Below are positions 45,609 to 57,228 of a DNA stretch of 64,000 bases, piece after piece; position 1 is the first letter of the stretch; each line of letters begins with the position of its first letter. The notes beneath the pieces are model-generated. The model searched no databases, was not told the origin of the DNA, and saw only the letters and a program-made list of their open reading frames with translations. The DNA lies in NCBI GenBank assembly GCA_024741835.1, contig JAENRP010000187.1:1-64000 (forward strand), read 5' to 3'. This DNA is from Diplocarpon mali. Taxonomy: Eukaryota; Ascomycota; Leotiomycetes; Helotiales; Drepanopezizaceae. A program made the translations under genes and the position numbers.

Positions 45609-46393
45609 GGACACAGTCCGGCCTGGCTGGCGGGTGGAGCATGTTCGCTTACGTTACGACGAAGCGTCGGGCGAGCGACCACCTCATGCTGCATCCGGGA
45701 ATGGAATCAAGGTACCACGACCACCACCGCCTCTTTCTTCGGAAAGGATGAGGGGAAGCCGAATCCGAAACGGCAGACGAATCAAAAGGGCTCATCTACA
45801 ACCCCAAGGCATGTAGTCACGATGGAGGCTGCTGCATGCAGACGTATAAAGAAGGAGCTCTCGCCCTCATTTCTAAACACCTTACCTACGCTCTTCACTT
45901 CATCCCTCATCCTCAGTCGGCTTCATCATTGACCCTCTCTGCGTTCCCATCAACTCCCCCAGCCCAGGACAAAATCAACTTGAGCCCCTCTCTCTACGAT
46001 CTACACAACCACAGATACGATACGATCCTGCACGTGGATCTGCAACCAGGTATGTTATCCTCCCCGGCTCTGCTCCATGGTTCGGCGTCAATTCAACACC
46101 AACTCTCTCCTCCTGTCGCCTCTTCTCTCATGACCAGTGGTTGATCCCAAACCAATCCTGTCGTTATCCTCCACCACCCGGCGCTGCACCACACACATCC
46201 CGCGATATGATAGAAAGACACTCTCCAGCTACCTACCGAAGTTCACGTCTGACGTCGACAGCTACCCCGCACTGAACGCTCTCGGCATCCCCGTACTATC
46301 TCCGAGGCCTCAAGCACAACATCGAAGCTTCCCTCTGCTCACATCACGTCGCATCTCAAGAGTGTACGAGAAAACCAACTCAAATCAGACAAC

Positions 46394-47838
46394 ATGGTAC
46401 TGCTCACCCGTTCAATCTGCCGCCTCGCGCGTCCTGCCCTGAAATCCTCCCTCCACACAGCCGCTAGACCAACTGCATCTGCGAATGTCCTCTCTCGTGC
46501 AGCTGCGCCACCGCGGTACAATAACCTTGGGAGTATCAGAACGCTGACGGGGAAATGTGAAAAGGTCAAGGTACTGCTAGTGTTGTATGATGGAAAGAAG
46601 CACGCCGAGGAGGTGAGTATCCCAACCCTCAATTGACCTCTAGTTGCTGACAAGGTCCAGGTTCCAGAGCTTCTCGGCACAACTGAGAACGAACTTGGTA
46701 TCCGCAAGTGGCTTGAGGACCAAGGGCATACCCTCGTCACCACTTCAGATAAGGAGGGAGAGAATTCCAAGTTCGATCAAGAGCTCGTCGATGCTGAGAT
46801 CATCATCACTACACCGTGAGATGTTCATTTCAGCTCCCCTCAGCACTTGTTAACCAGATCATCAGATTCCACCCCGGTTACCTCACTGCCGAGCGTCTGG
46901 CCAAGGCGAAGAAGCTCAAGATCGCCATCACTGCTGGTATCGGATCTGACCACGTTGACCTAAACGCTGCGAACAAGACCAATGGCGGTATCACTGTCGC
47001 GGAGGTAACTGGCTCCAACGTTGTCTCCGTCGCCGAGCACGTCGTCATGACTATCCTCGTCCTCGTCCGTAACTTTGTCCCTGCCCACGAGCAAATCCAA
47101 GCTGGCGAATGGGATGTTGCCGCTGCTGCCAAGAACGAGTTTGATCTTGAGGGTAAGGTCGTCGGCACTGTTGCTGTTGGCCGTATTGGTGAGCGCGTCT
47201 TGAGACGCCTCAAGCCATTCGACTGCAAGGAGCTCTTGTACTTCGATTACCAACCATTAAAGCCTGAGATTGAAAAGGAAATTGGATGTCGTCGTGTTGA
47301 GAATCTCGAGGAGATGCTGTCCCAGTGTGACGTAGTCACCATCAACTGCCCTCTACACGAGAAGACCCGAGGTCTCTTCAACAAGGAGTTGATCTCCAAG
47401 ATGAAGCCCGGTGAGTGTTCATCTGCTAGCTCTCTCACCTCCGCCACATATTGACGTGCTTCAGGATCTTGGCTTGTCAATACGGCCCGTGGTGCGATCG
47501 TTGTCAAGGAAGACGTTGCCGATGCCCTCAAGTCTGGCCACCTCCGCGGGTACGGTGGAGATGTTTGGTTCCCGCAACCAGCCCCCAAGGAGCACCCTCT
47601 CCGATACGCAAAGAACCCATTCGGAGGTGGAAATGCCATGGTCCCCCACATGTCTGGGACTTCTCTCGACGCTCAGAAGCGCTACGCAGACGGCACCAAG
47701 GCCATCTTGGAAAGCTACTTGAGCGGAAAGCACGACTACCGACCCCAGGACCTGATTGTCATCAACGGTGACTATGCTACCAAGGCGTATGGTGAGCGCG
47801 CAAAGAGTTCGGGATCGAGCGGCGCGAACAAGGCGTAG
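46394..47838 (+). CDS. fdh1: NAD-dependent formate dehydrogenase
   Basis: Four exons (46394-46612, 46661-46815, 46866-47410, 47465-47838) encode 430 residues. The enzyme oxidises formate to CO2 with NAD+. After a presequence-like N-terminus (Arg/Ala/Ser-rich, to about residue 50) come [16 protein letters not shown], the formate-site [22 protein letters not shown], the Rossmann motif [19 protein letters not shown], then [13 protein letters not shown], the catalytic Arg in [10 protein letters not shown] and His in [16 protein letters not shown]. All four splices keep these motifs unbroken. Fungal FDHs are usually 360-420 residues; the extra length is the presequence, which suggests mitochondrial targeting. 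If translation began at a later ATG the enzyme would be cytosolic. Confidence 0.95.
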
Positions 47839-49395
47839 GTGCGAGACAGGAGATGGTGCCCTGATCAGGAGATGACTGCCTCTGTAGAATTCAAGAGACG
47901 AATGTGACGAAGTGAATCAGGGTCTGCAGCCCAGCGTCACTACTGTATGATGAAGCGACACCATGTCAAGGCGCTTGTTGTTGCTCGAGCGTGGCCAAGC
48001 TTTGGAGCAACTCGGTAGGCATTGTTGAAATTAGGGTTTGCAGATGACACACGTGCTCGCGGTGAAGGTTACCTGGTGGGAAGTCTTGCATCTTTCATGA
48101 TTGTTGTTCTGTCAGCCGAGACGTCGACTCGGCTAATTGACTCAGGCCAACCTGCGCCCGCACGGAGGCGCACTGTTAGCTGCAGGTGTAGTACAGTACA
48201 GTACGGTAGGGTACAGTATGGTACCGTAGGGTGCCTGGTGGGTGGTTTCTGGGATTGGATGGAGTAGTTTGTCGGCAGGCAAGGCATTGATTCTCGACGT
48301 GATTGTTTCTACCTCGAGGTAAGGTATTGACAGGTCGTTCGCTTCTCAGCGCACTGACACGGTGCCGATACGGTGGCGCGCAGAGGCAGGGCCGGCGCGG
48401 TAGGTGGCTCACAGTCGTTGCTTGTATCCCACCCCCGATCGGCACCTACGCCGGAGGTACGAAAGGATCACGATATCAAGATGCTCGCCACTCTGGCCTG
48501 TGAACAGGCAGTATGAGCGTGATGCTTATTGCTCCCAGGGTCAGGGGCGCGGACAGCAAGGATTGTCGGAGAGCAGGCAGCCTTTTTTTCTTCTTCCTTT
48601 GTGGTCGCAGCCATGACACTTATCAGCTGACGTGTCACCTGACCGAGATCTCCGACCGGCTGACTTCTGGGTGCGGAAACGGTAGCACGACGCCGGCCGA
48701 AGTCTGCCCTCCCTTCTTCGCCCGTACGCGTACGGACGTAAGGTGGATGTTTTCCATGCTCTCCACGGTCTGGGCCGCGAGCCACCGCCACAGGATACTG
48801 CCATAGGATACTGCCACAGGACACCGCCCCAGATCCCCGTTCAGCCGCACCGGTCAAAGCCCCCATTCGCTACTTCCCAAAGAAGACTCCTTTCCCACCG
48901 GGGGAAAACCTCAAAACACCCCGAAACAGTCCATGTGGTTGCCTTCCCCAGGTGTGAGTCAAAAACCCACCGAATACCAAAAAAGGGGAGAACTAGGGAG
49001 AAAAAGAAAAAGAAAAGATACATATATCGGTATCCATGCATGTATATACACACCTATACACACATACCTTCATCGGGAACTTCAAGTAGGTATAAAGGCT
49101 GGGTGTCGGCCTGTTTTCTTTTCTCTGCACTTCCTGTCGTCCTCATCGGTCATCCTCTCTTCCCTCTCTCTTCCCTCTCTTCCCTCTCTTCTCTCTCTCT
49201 TCTCTCTCTCTTCCCTCTCTCTTCCCTCTCTTTTCTCTTCCTCTCAATGCAAATCATCTGAGCTACTCACCAACACTGTGGTCCTGCACCGCGGCGTGTA
49301 CATACCACACGAGAAAACGAGCTCCACGCCACGCAATCCTCGGCTTCAGTCCTGCTCCTGGATCCTCTGTCCAGTCCAGCCCATATCCGATCACC
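47839..49395. other. intergenic with simple repeats
   Basis: There is no gene I can support. The stretch contains a TACAGTA/GGTA repeat at about 48187-48232 and a long (TCTCTTCCC)-type pyrimidine tract at 49142-49246 just upstream of the MFS gene, which could act as a promoter or 5' UTR element. Confidence 0.5.
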
Positions 49396-51290
49396 ATGTC
49401 CAGCCATAAGGGCGTCAACCACGAGGGCCCTGCAGAGTTCTGCTGCTCCCTTCACCACTCTCCTGATACCAGGAACCAGGCCCAGACGCAAAGCAGAGAG
49501 AGCGTCTCGTCGCCCGCATCTTCAAAGACCTGCTGCTGTACCTTGCACCACTCGCCTCTGCCTAAACCTTTGTTCAACAACGATGCGATCTCCGTGTCCT
49601 CTCGCGACCCGGCCAATCTCGCCGTCATCTCGGGAGAGCCTGCGGAGGCTCGGGAGGGCGGGGGGAAGAAAGGCTGGCGTTTCTGGATGATCCTCGTCTC
49701 GGTCTGCGTCACGACCCTCCTCGTTGCCATCGACGTCTCGATCGTCTCTACGGCCCTGCCCACCATAGCTCTCGATCTCAATGCCGATGAGCTCTACGTC
49801 TGGGTGGCCAACGCCTACGTCTTGGCCTCTACAGCTGTCCAGCCTCTGTTTGGCCAAGCGGCCAACATCTTCGGCCGGCGCTCTCTGACCATCGCCTCCG
49901 TTTTGCTGTTCATGCTCGGCTCGGGCCTGGCCGGGGGCGCTTCCAATATCGGCATGATCATTGCCGCGCGGACCATTCAGGGCGTCGGCGGCGGGGGAAT
50001 CATCACGCTGGGAGAGATCATCATCTGCGATCTGCTGCCGCTTCGGGAGAGAGGCCAGTACACCGGCTTGCTGGCCGGCACTTATGCCATCGGGACAATC
50101 ATCGGACGTAAGTTGGAACGTAGGCCTGACTGCTGACGTCTACTGACACCCTGCCAGCCGTCATGGGCGGGATCTTCACGCAGCACGTTACCTGGCGCTG
50201 GATTTTCTACATCAACCTTCCCATCGCCGCCGTTGCCTTGCTCATCATCATCCCCTTCCTCAAGCTGAGCTACAAGCGAGTCGGGACGGTCTGGGACCGC
50301 ACGAAGCGTGTGGACTGGCTGGGAAACTTGGTTCTCATCGGCGCCGTCACGGCAATCCTACTCGCTCTCGCGTGGGGCGGGACGAAGTTCTCCTGGTCAT
50401 CATGGCACGTACTTCTCCCCATGATTCTGGGAGTCCTCGGACTGGTTGGTTTTGCCGTCATCCAAATTTCCGGCTACGTCGACGAACCCACCATGCCGCC
50501 GCAGCTCTTCACCAACCGAACCTCGGTCTCAATCTACATCATGGCTTTCGTGCACGGTATCCTGCTCTTGTACGTAACCTACTTCCTGCCCGTGTACTTC
50601 CAGGCCGTGAAGCACGCCTCTCCGTCCCGCGCTGGCGTGGAGCTATTCCCGACCGCGACAACGATCGCTCCGGCGGCCGCGATATCCGGAGTCATCATCA
50701 CCATCACCGGTCGCTACCGCATCTTCCACTACCTAGGCTTCGCCCTCATGTCTCTCGGCTGTGGCCTCTTCTCCCTGCTCGACGAAGACTCGGGGGTCGC
50801 CGCCTGGGTCGGCTTCCAGGTGCTGTTCGGCCTGGGTAACGGCATGGTCTTCAACTCCATGATCCCGCCCCTCCTGGCAAGCCTCCCGCCAAGCGAGGTT
50901 GCGACGGCGACCGCCACCTGGACCTTCATGCGCTCGTTCGGCTCGATCTGGGGCATCGCCATCCCGAGTGCCATCTTCAACGAGCGCGTGAACCACCTCG
51001 TCCGGGAGAGACTCGCGAACGCTCCGGCGGTCGCGGCGCAGCTGGTCAACGGGAGGGCGTACGAGCGTGCCACGGCGGCGTTCATTGCCAGCCTGGCGGC
51101 GAACGTACGGCCGACCGTGGTGGGCATCTACGTCGATGCGCTGAAGGTCGTGTGGTACGCGAGTATTGCCTTTGCGGTGGTGGGCTTGCCGATCTGCTTG
51201 TTTGTCAAGGGCTTGGATCTGAGCAATATCTTGGAAACGGAATTCGGCATGGAGGAGAAGAAGAAGAGTGGCCGAAGCAGTCTCGCCTAG
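49396..51290 (+). CDS. MFS drug:H+ antiporter, DHA2 (14-TM) type
   Basis: Two exons (49396-50107 and 50158-51290) encode 614 residues, with one 50-nt intron (GTAAGT donor, GCCAG acceptor) that joins GTIIG to PVMGGIFTQ. Transmembrane segments begin near residue 95 (FWMILVSVCVTTLLVAID) with VDVSIVSTALPTIALDL-like helix 1. Motif A is seen in LFGQAANIFGRRSLTI, and GVGGGGIITLGEIIICDLLP is followed by the family motif C region (GPVMGGIFTQ) and WRWIFYINLP. This layout is that of fungal multidrug and mycotoxin exporters at the plasma membrane. The cytosolic N-terminus has a duplicated Cys/His motif, CCSLHHSP (16-23) and CCCTLHHSP (46-54), which is unusual for this family. The substrate cannot be told from sequence. 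An assembly gap begins 14 bp after the stop. Confidence 0.9.
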
Positions 51291-51304
51291 GGTGAAGAGC
51301 GCTG

Positions 51305-51441
51305 NNNNNNNNNNNNNNNNNNNNNNNNNNNNNNNNNNNNNNNNNNNNNNNNNNNNNNNNNNNNNNNNNNNNNNNNNNNNNNNNNNNNNNNNNNNNNNNN
51401 NNNNNNNNNNNNNNNNNNNNNNNNNNNNNNNNNNNNNNNNN
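51305..51441. other. assembly gap (137 N)
   Basis: This run of N lies in the convergent spacer (51291-51639) between the MFS and mam33 genes. The rest of the spacer shows no gene. Confidence 0.95.
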
Positions 51442-51639
51442 CGTTGGATTTTCGAGATTGACTTTGTTTGCTCAGTTTAGGCAAGCATGCGTGTATATCG
51501 TACAGGAATTCTTGGTCATTACAAGGTACATGGCATGCTGTTGTCGAACACCAGCATAGACCTATAATTTACAGTTTTCGTGATGAGAGTGGAAATGGTC
51601 TGAAGACAACGGTAGCATAAGACAACCCGCCCAAGAATC

Positions 51640-52567
51640 CTACGCCTCGACAAAGCCCTTGATGTTGTCCAACCATCTGAGATACTCCTTCTGCTCCTTC
51701 ATGTCAATGTAATCCGGCACAAAGAGGGCCAGGGTAGTGTGAATTCCTCTCTCCTCCAAGTATCTCTCAAAGAGAACCTGTAGATCCTCGTCCAAGTTAG
51801 CGAACGGAGGTCCGACATACAGATCCTGTCTCTCGTGGACCTTCTCCGCCGACTTGGCGAGGGCGTGCGATGCGTCCTTGTAGTAGTAGACGTTATCGAT
51901 GACTATCATGCCCTCTTGCGCCACGGCCTCCACGGCCATTGCGCCCTTGCCTGCCTTTTCAATGATAATGCTCAGTCGTGCTGGGAACGATTGGTCTTGC
52001 TCGCCCTCGCTCTCCTCTCCCGCGCTCTCGCCTTCGGGTGAGTTCTTGATGCTCTCATCGGCCTCATCGGCCATGGCCGGGTCCTGGTACTCAGCTTCGT
52101 TGGGATCGAGTGCGTTTAGGTCTGCGATGGAAAAGGTAATGCGGATCCTAGGTTCCCGTAAGCAAAGCATCAGACAGGAGGGAGCGAACCCGGTTCGCGT
52201 ACTCCTCATCACCAAACTGCCTCGTCAAGATGACGTCCTCTTTGCCAGGTGTATCAATGACCTTAAAGGGGCCGTTCTCGAGGTAATCTTGCACGCTGGT
52301 TGGGATGCCGCCTTCCTCCTTCATCTCATTCTCCATCTGGATCTCTGAACCGAGCTTGGCGGCCAATTCTGCGTCCCCCTGAGCAGGTGCCGCGCGTCGG
52401 AAGGTAGTGGTAGAGAAGGCTGCGGCGCATTGTTGGTTTAGGGATGGCTTCCATGCGGGTTGTACGAAAGAGATGGAGGGTCTGGCGGTTGGGCGTGTGA
52501 TGGCGGCGCCGCTCAATCGAGTCACCATCCGGGGTGCCGCTCTCGCGAAGGATCTGATGGAAAGCAT
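51640..52567 (-). CDS. mam33: mitochondrial acidic matrix protein Mam33 (p32/gC1qR family)
   Basis: Two exons (52567-52203 and 52147-51640) encode 290 residues. The start MLSIRSFARAAPRMVTR opens a basic mitochondrial presequence running to about residue 50. The mature part has the p32 pattern: KEDVILTRQFGDEEIRITFSIADLN, a highly acidic insert rich in Glu and Asp, then SIIIEKAGKGAMAVEAV, YVGPPFANLDEDLQVLFERYLEERGI and a C-terminal helix. p32 proteins form doughnut trimers in the matrix and support mitochondrial ribosome assembly and respiration. I set the intron at 52148-52202 (GTACGC donor, CCTAG acceptor) because it alone gives FGDEE-IRITFSI. A later-looking donor (GTTCGC) breaks the frame. 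The gene is divergent from vta1. Confidence 0.92.
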
Positions 52568-52874
52568 GATGCTGGGTGAGATTGACGGGGGATTCTTCGT
52601 GCTGTTTGGATGGCTTGACGGTTGGTCGAGTTTGAAATGCGGTAAACGCTCGCGGCTCGGAGGTGCGAGAAGCTGATTTGGAACTTTTTCATTAGCGCAA
52701 GGCTCCAATGAGCTAGCGGCCGCGTGAGGCTGTGTTACGAAATTATTCACAGCTCGGGTCATACAATTTTGCATAAAGATTGCAGGGGTTGGCTTCCCGT
52801 CCAGTTCAAGGTCCCACTAATACCCCTCAGCAATAGCTGGGTACCCTCCAGCTCACGACGTTTGCGTACTCCTC
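52568..52874. promoter_or_regulatory. shared divergent promoter, mam33 / vta1
   Basis: There are 307 bp between the two start codons. I see no named motif. Confidence 0.5.
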
Positions 52875-54384
52875 ATGATGGCGTCTAATATCCCAGCAAA
52901 CTTGAAAGCTGCAGACCTCACCCGCTTCATCGTCAGAGCCGCCCAGCTCGAAATCGCGAAGCCTGTTATAGCATACTGGTGTAAGTAGCTCTTTGCGGCT
53001 GGAATACAAGCTAATGGATGCAGGCGAATACTGGATCGTCAACCAGATACTAGCGAAGGGACTCCATAATGGCGACGCAGATACCTTACAATACACGACT
53101 ACCTTGATGGACAAGCTCGAACAGGTACGAGGCAAAGCGCGGTAACCTCACGAATACTGAGTTCTACAGATTAAAGCCGACAACTCGACGAACGATGCGA
53201 TCATCGACGACACGGCCGGACAAGCATATGTAGAGAATTTTGGGCTGGAGACTTTCTTCCGGGCTGACAGGACTGTCAAGGCGAATGCAGTGACAAAGTA
53301 TGAGCCACTACGTATCTGAAGAGCTGTTGCTTATTTTCGCAGACAAACCGCAGATACCTTCCAGGCTGCCGCGACGTTCTTGGAGCTTGTGAATATCTGG
53401 GGATCGCCAGATACTGACATAAAAGCCAAGATCAAGTACGCGAAATGGAACGCTATCCGGATAATGAGGGCATTGAAGGAAGGAAAGGACCCAAACGAGT
53501 CAAATCCGAAGATTGAACCAGCTGAAGAGGAATTGCCCGCACTTGATCCCAGTGATCCGGAAGTTCTTCAGCTTGGAGAACAGAAAAAATCACCGCAAGC
53601 ATCCGTCGAGGATGTACTTGATGAGCAGTATCAGACAGAATCCAGACTTGTGCGGCAATCTCCTACTGATCAGTCACCACATCCTTCCGCTCAACCATCA
53701 GCCCAGGTCTCAGCTCCCGGATCTCCAGGACCGATTTCATCTTTTGAGCCGTACCCGAAAGACGGATTTCCATATACGGCGGTCGGTGACGACAAGGTCT
53801 CTCCATTAGAGCGGTCACCTAGCGAAAGAAACGGCTCGGTTGGTGGCGGATATTTTCCAGAAGTGCCAACTTTCACGTCGAAAATCCAGGACTCGACACT
53901 CCAGACTGCACCGTCGATGGATGCCATTGACTTGGGACTTCCCAAACACCCATCAGCCCCTCCAGGTGGCGAGCTGAAACTTCCAGATCACCCAACCGGG
54001 CTTCCAGGGTGTCGAAGATCGCCAGATTTCGAGTCATTCCCACCGCCCACCCTTTCAGATGAACCTTCAAACTACCCACAAGATTTCTACCGCGATGCAC
54101 CCGCCTCTCAATCTTCTCCGCAAAATGCACCTCCACCACAGCAGCCACACTATGCACCTCCTCCTGCCCAGCAACCAACATATCAGCAGCCTCCTCCACA
54201 AAGATACAACCCGCCTGTACCACCCGCACCAGTCCCAAAGAAAAGCCAGCTTGATATAGGCGATGAGTCGATTGCGAAAGCACAAAAGCATTGTCGCTGG
54301 GCTATTTCTGCGTTGAATTTTGAAGATGCAGAGACAGCAATTAAGGAGTTGAGGGAGGCATTGAAGACGTTGGGTGCTTCTTGA
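52875..54384 (+). CDS. vta1: Vta1, Vps4 cofactor of the ESCRT pathway
   Basis: Four exons (52875-52980, 53024-53124, 53170-53297, 53343-54384) encode 458 residues, with introns of only 43-45 nt. The N-terminal MIT-like domain reads IPANLKAADLTRFIVRAAQL, AYWCEYWIVNQILAKG and ETFFRADRTVKANAVTKQTADTF, and continues LELVNIWGSPDTDIKAKIKYAKWNA. A long Pro/Gln/Ser linker follows (about residues 180-400). The C-terminal VSL domain, IAKAQKHCRWAISALNFEDAETAIKELREAL, dimerises and binds Vps4. Vta1 stimulates Vps4 ATPase to disassemble ESCRT-III during multivesicular body sorting. Adjacent ATGs at 52875 and 52878 are both in frame. Confidence 0.95.
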
Positions 54385-55085
54385 TCATACACTTGTGGGA
54401 GCTTGTATAAATATATTTATGAAGTAATTAAGCGTGCAGATGCGAATACCCAGTAGTAGATGGTTTAATATGAGATGATAAGAACGACTTAGTTACATCT
54501 TACCAATCTAAAAAGTTGCTTGCCTTCAATCATTGCAAGCGAGCATGTCTTCACCCAAATTTTTTAGGCGGTTTCGATTGAAACTCGCAAACATTTTGAT
54601 TATTTAGCGAGTAACTTGTGACTTTGAAATAAATAAACTCAATTATAGTTAAAGAAGGTAGGCTGCCTCAGCCGTCTATATCTGTGGTCAGAGCTGACTC
54701 TAACAGTACTGTAACTGGCCCCGATTACTCGGTTGCAGATCCCTCTAATGCTACATGTGTTGGTGCCTTGAAATCGGTGGGCTCGGTAGACTTACCCCAC
54801 TCTAAGCCTCATGTCAAATTACTATACCGGATTTTGTTTTATCCGGAACGCAATTCTTCGGGATTGCTTCACTGGAATGAACTTTTCACCCCGCACTTCC
54901 TTATTTCCTTTTGGTGTACGAAGACGGCAACCTCGGCTGAATACGCCCATGACATATTAAAGGAAATCAACGTATCTGCACAGCTGCTAAGCTCATACAT
55001 TTTGCGCCAAGGTAAGGCGCGACTCAGTCGCATCGAGCATCACAAAGAATAAATGGTCCGAATGAAAGTTCTCTAACCCTTCGAC
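54385..55085. other. AT-rich intergenic
   Basis: A plus-strand frame at 54684-55052 could in principle splice (donor GTAAGG at 55012, acceptor at 55104) into the spt8 frame, but its sequence is unlike Spt8. I treat the stretch as upstream region. Confidence 0.45.
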
Positions 55086-57228
55086 ATGCCTGATTTTTGC
55101 CTAGATGATGACGACCGAGGTATGTTTCGCAAGTCCCTAAAAGAGCCTTATTTAAAATTTCAGGATCCATCGCCAGCTCCGACAATGATCAGGATGATAT
55201 GATGGAAGATGCAGACGATATCGAGGCAGATGCAGACGCCGACGCCGACGGGGATGGCGATGGCGACGGCGATCTTGATGGAGATGGAGATGGAGATGGA
55301 GACGGTGATGGAGATGGGGACGATGAAGAGCACGACGACGACAACAGAGATGAGGACCAAGACGAAGGAGACGACGACGACGACACCCCCGATGCGCAAT
55401 CAGCAAGCCGGCCTCGCAGACCAAGTATCCCAACCACAAACAACAGCTCTGATGACCCGTCCATGGCTAATCAAGTCAATGGGGGCCCTACATCGCACCC
55501 TAAATCACTCGCTACTCGAACTTCTGCCTCTCCGCGACAGCCATCCGCCCCACTTCCACCCTCCAGATTTCGATATGAAGTCCGACCCGAAGCTCTCACG
55601 GCAACTTCGTATGACATAGTACCTACAATCGCGGCGCCTCAGAGTACCTCAATAAATGCGATTACCGCGACACCGGATATGAGGTTCTGGTTCTCGGGGG
55701 GGAGCGATTGCTTTATACGGAAGTACGACGGAGCTGCTACTATTAACGGCAAAACGCTCCTTACTGTTGCCCAGCGACACCCATTTGTAGACAGTGTGGT
55801 GAAATCTGGAATCCTCTTGAGCTACTGGGACAACGAGGAACCTTTGCCGAAAGTCGAAGGAGAGGAACCGCCTCTCTCGCCTGTTTATTCTTTAGCTGTT
55901 CAGTCACAAGCCTTGTGGATGCTTTCTGGTCTCGAATCGGGATCTATAAATATATATGCTGTACGGCACGACGAAGGAAAACGGATCGCATACATGCAGA
56001 AGCACAAGTCGGCCGTTTCGGTTCTGACGCTGGCTCAGGATGAGAAGTCAGTTTTGTCTGGAAGTTGGGATAAGAATGTGTTTGACTGGGATTTGAATAC
56101 TGGACAGACCAAGAGGACTTTTGAGGGAAGCGGTGGTCAGATTTCTGCAATTGAAGTCCGGCCAGCGTCAAGTTTGCCCGTGCCGGAGGAAGCAGGGGAG
56201 CCAGTACTGAATACGGAAACTTTTATGAGTAATAACAATAAGCCTTTCACGAACGGGACTAATGAGGTCAACGGGGTGGCGCACGGGGTGGATGGAGAGA
56301 ACGAAGACGCTCCAGGGTCCCCAGCGGATTCATTGTTTGGCGGTGGAAGTGATAATAACTCATTGTTTGGGGAGACTGCCGGGGAAGAGGCACCATCTGG
56401 AGGAGTATTTGGAGATGACGACGACGAATTTTCTAAAGCGATTGGTTCCAGCCTCGAGGAAAGGGAGCATTCCGATACTCAAGGGGATTTGAGCATGGCA
56501 GATGCTCCTGCCCCTCCACCTGCCCCAGAACTACAACCGCAACTGAGTGTCACAAAAGAAGACCCACAAACAAACGGTTCTGACATGAAGGAAGAGCACC
56601 TGAACCCTGTAATAGTAGCAGAGACGCAAGATGCGATTGCAACGTCAGATTCTACCTTTCTCGCTACATCTATCGACGGCACCATGCGGATCTGGGACCG
56701 GAGGCAACCGAACCCCGTAGCCAGGATCGCAACCCGGCACGGCGTTCCTCCATGGTGTATGGCGGCATGCTGGTCGCCAGATGGGAATTTCGTCTACGCT
56801 GGTCGCCGAAATGGCACAGTCGAGGAATTCAGCTTGCACAAGGGATTGAGGAGTCCTAGCCGGACATTCAAGTTCCCACAAGGCAGCGGAGCAGTCACCG
56901 CTCTGCGGGCCATGCCGAACGGGCGGCATCTAATCTGGTGAGCTTTTACATCCTCCCTCGCTCTCTATATGATTTTTCCCTTGCGATTGGCTTATCAAAC
57001 AGCGCATCGCACGACATCCTCCGCCTCTACGATCTGAAAGAACAGCAATCCGCAAAGCACTCCACAGTCCCGTTCCTGATCGTTCCCGGCCCCCCGCGTG
57101 CAGGCGTAATCAGCGCGCTACATGTGGACCCTACCTGCAGGTACATGCTCTCTGCTGCTGGGAACAGGGGATGGGAGGGCAGTAACACGGAGGTGCTGAT
57201 TGGATACGAGATTGGGATCCCTCCGTGA
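55086..57228 (+). CDS. spt8: SAGA subunit Spt8 (WD40 protein)
   Basis: Three exons (55086-55119, 55164-56937, 57003-57228) encode about 677 residues. A first exon MPDFCLDDDDR joins (44-nt intron) to GSIASSDNDQDDMMED and a very long Asp/Glu/Gly run of about 60 residues. WD40 repeats follow, including NAITATPDMRFWFSGGSDCF, MLSGLESGSINIYAVRHDEG, VLTLAQDEKSVLSGSWDKNV, then after an acidic insert FLATSIDGTMRIWDRRQPNP, CWSPDGNFVYAGRRNGTVEE and, in the last exon, CASHDILRLYDL. Spt8 is the TBP-binding module of the SAGA co-activator in the nucleus. The motif order and the acidic N-terminus match the yeast protein. The N-terminal exon is the least certain part: a CTAAC and TTTTTGCCTAG just before it could mark yet another intron. 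Confidence 0.92.

Larger units (their letters stand above)
39135..46393. other. AT-rich gene-free stretch, probable degenerate repeats
   Basis: More than 6 kb without a supported gene (to about 45.8 kb), visibly richer in A/T and in TpA than the flanks and with stops in every frame. Short frames (39692-39967 minus, 40420-40650 minus, 42583-42942 plus, 44696-45043 plus) are slightly protein-like but unassigned. It contains a 17-bp tandem duplication, a cluster of palindromic E-boxes and an 8-bp minisatellite. The last 600 bp (45800-46393) are C/T-rich and are probably the promoter and 5' UTR of the formate dehydrogenase gene. Confidence 0.6.

Noticed and set aside
45391..45694. Ile-His-Pro repeat protein frames (minus strand)
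   Set aside because: They are the direct translation of the 8-bp minisatellite.
48027..48036. single TTAGGG
   Set aside because: One copy is not a telomere or telomere-like array.
54684..55052. possible upstream exon of spt8
   Set aside because: A splice to 55105 would keep frame, but the encoded sequence is unlike the acidic start of Spt8, and the nearer ATG at 55086 gives a better start.
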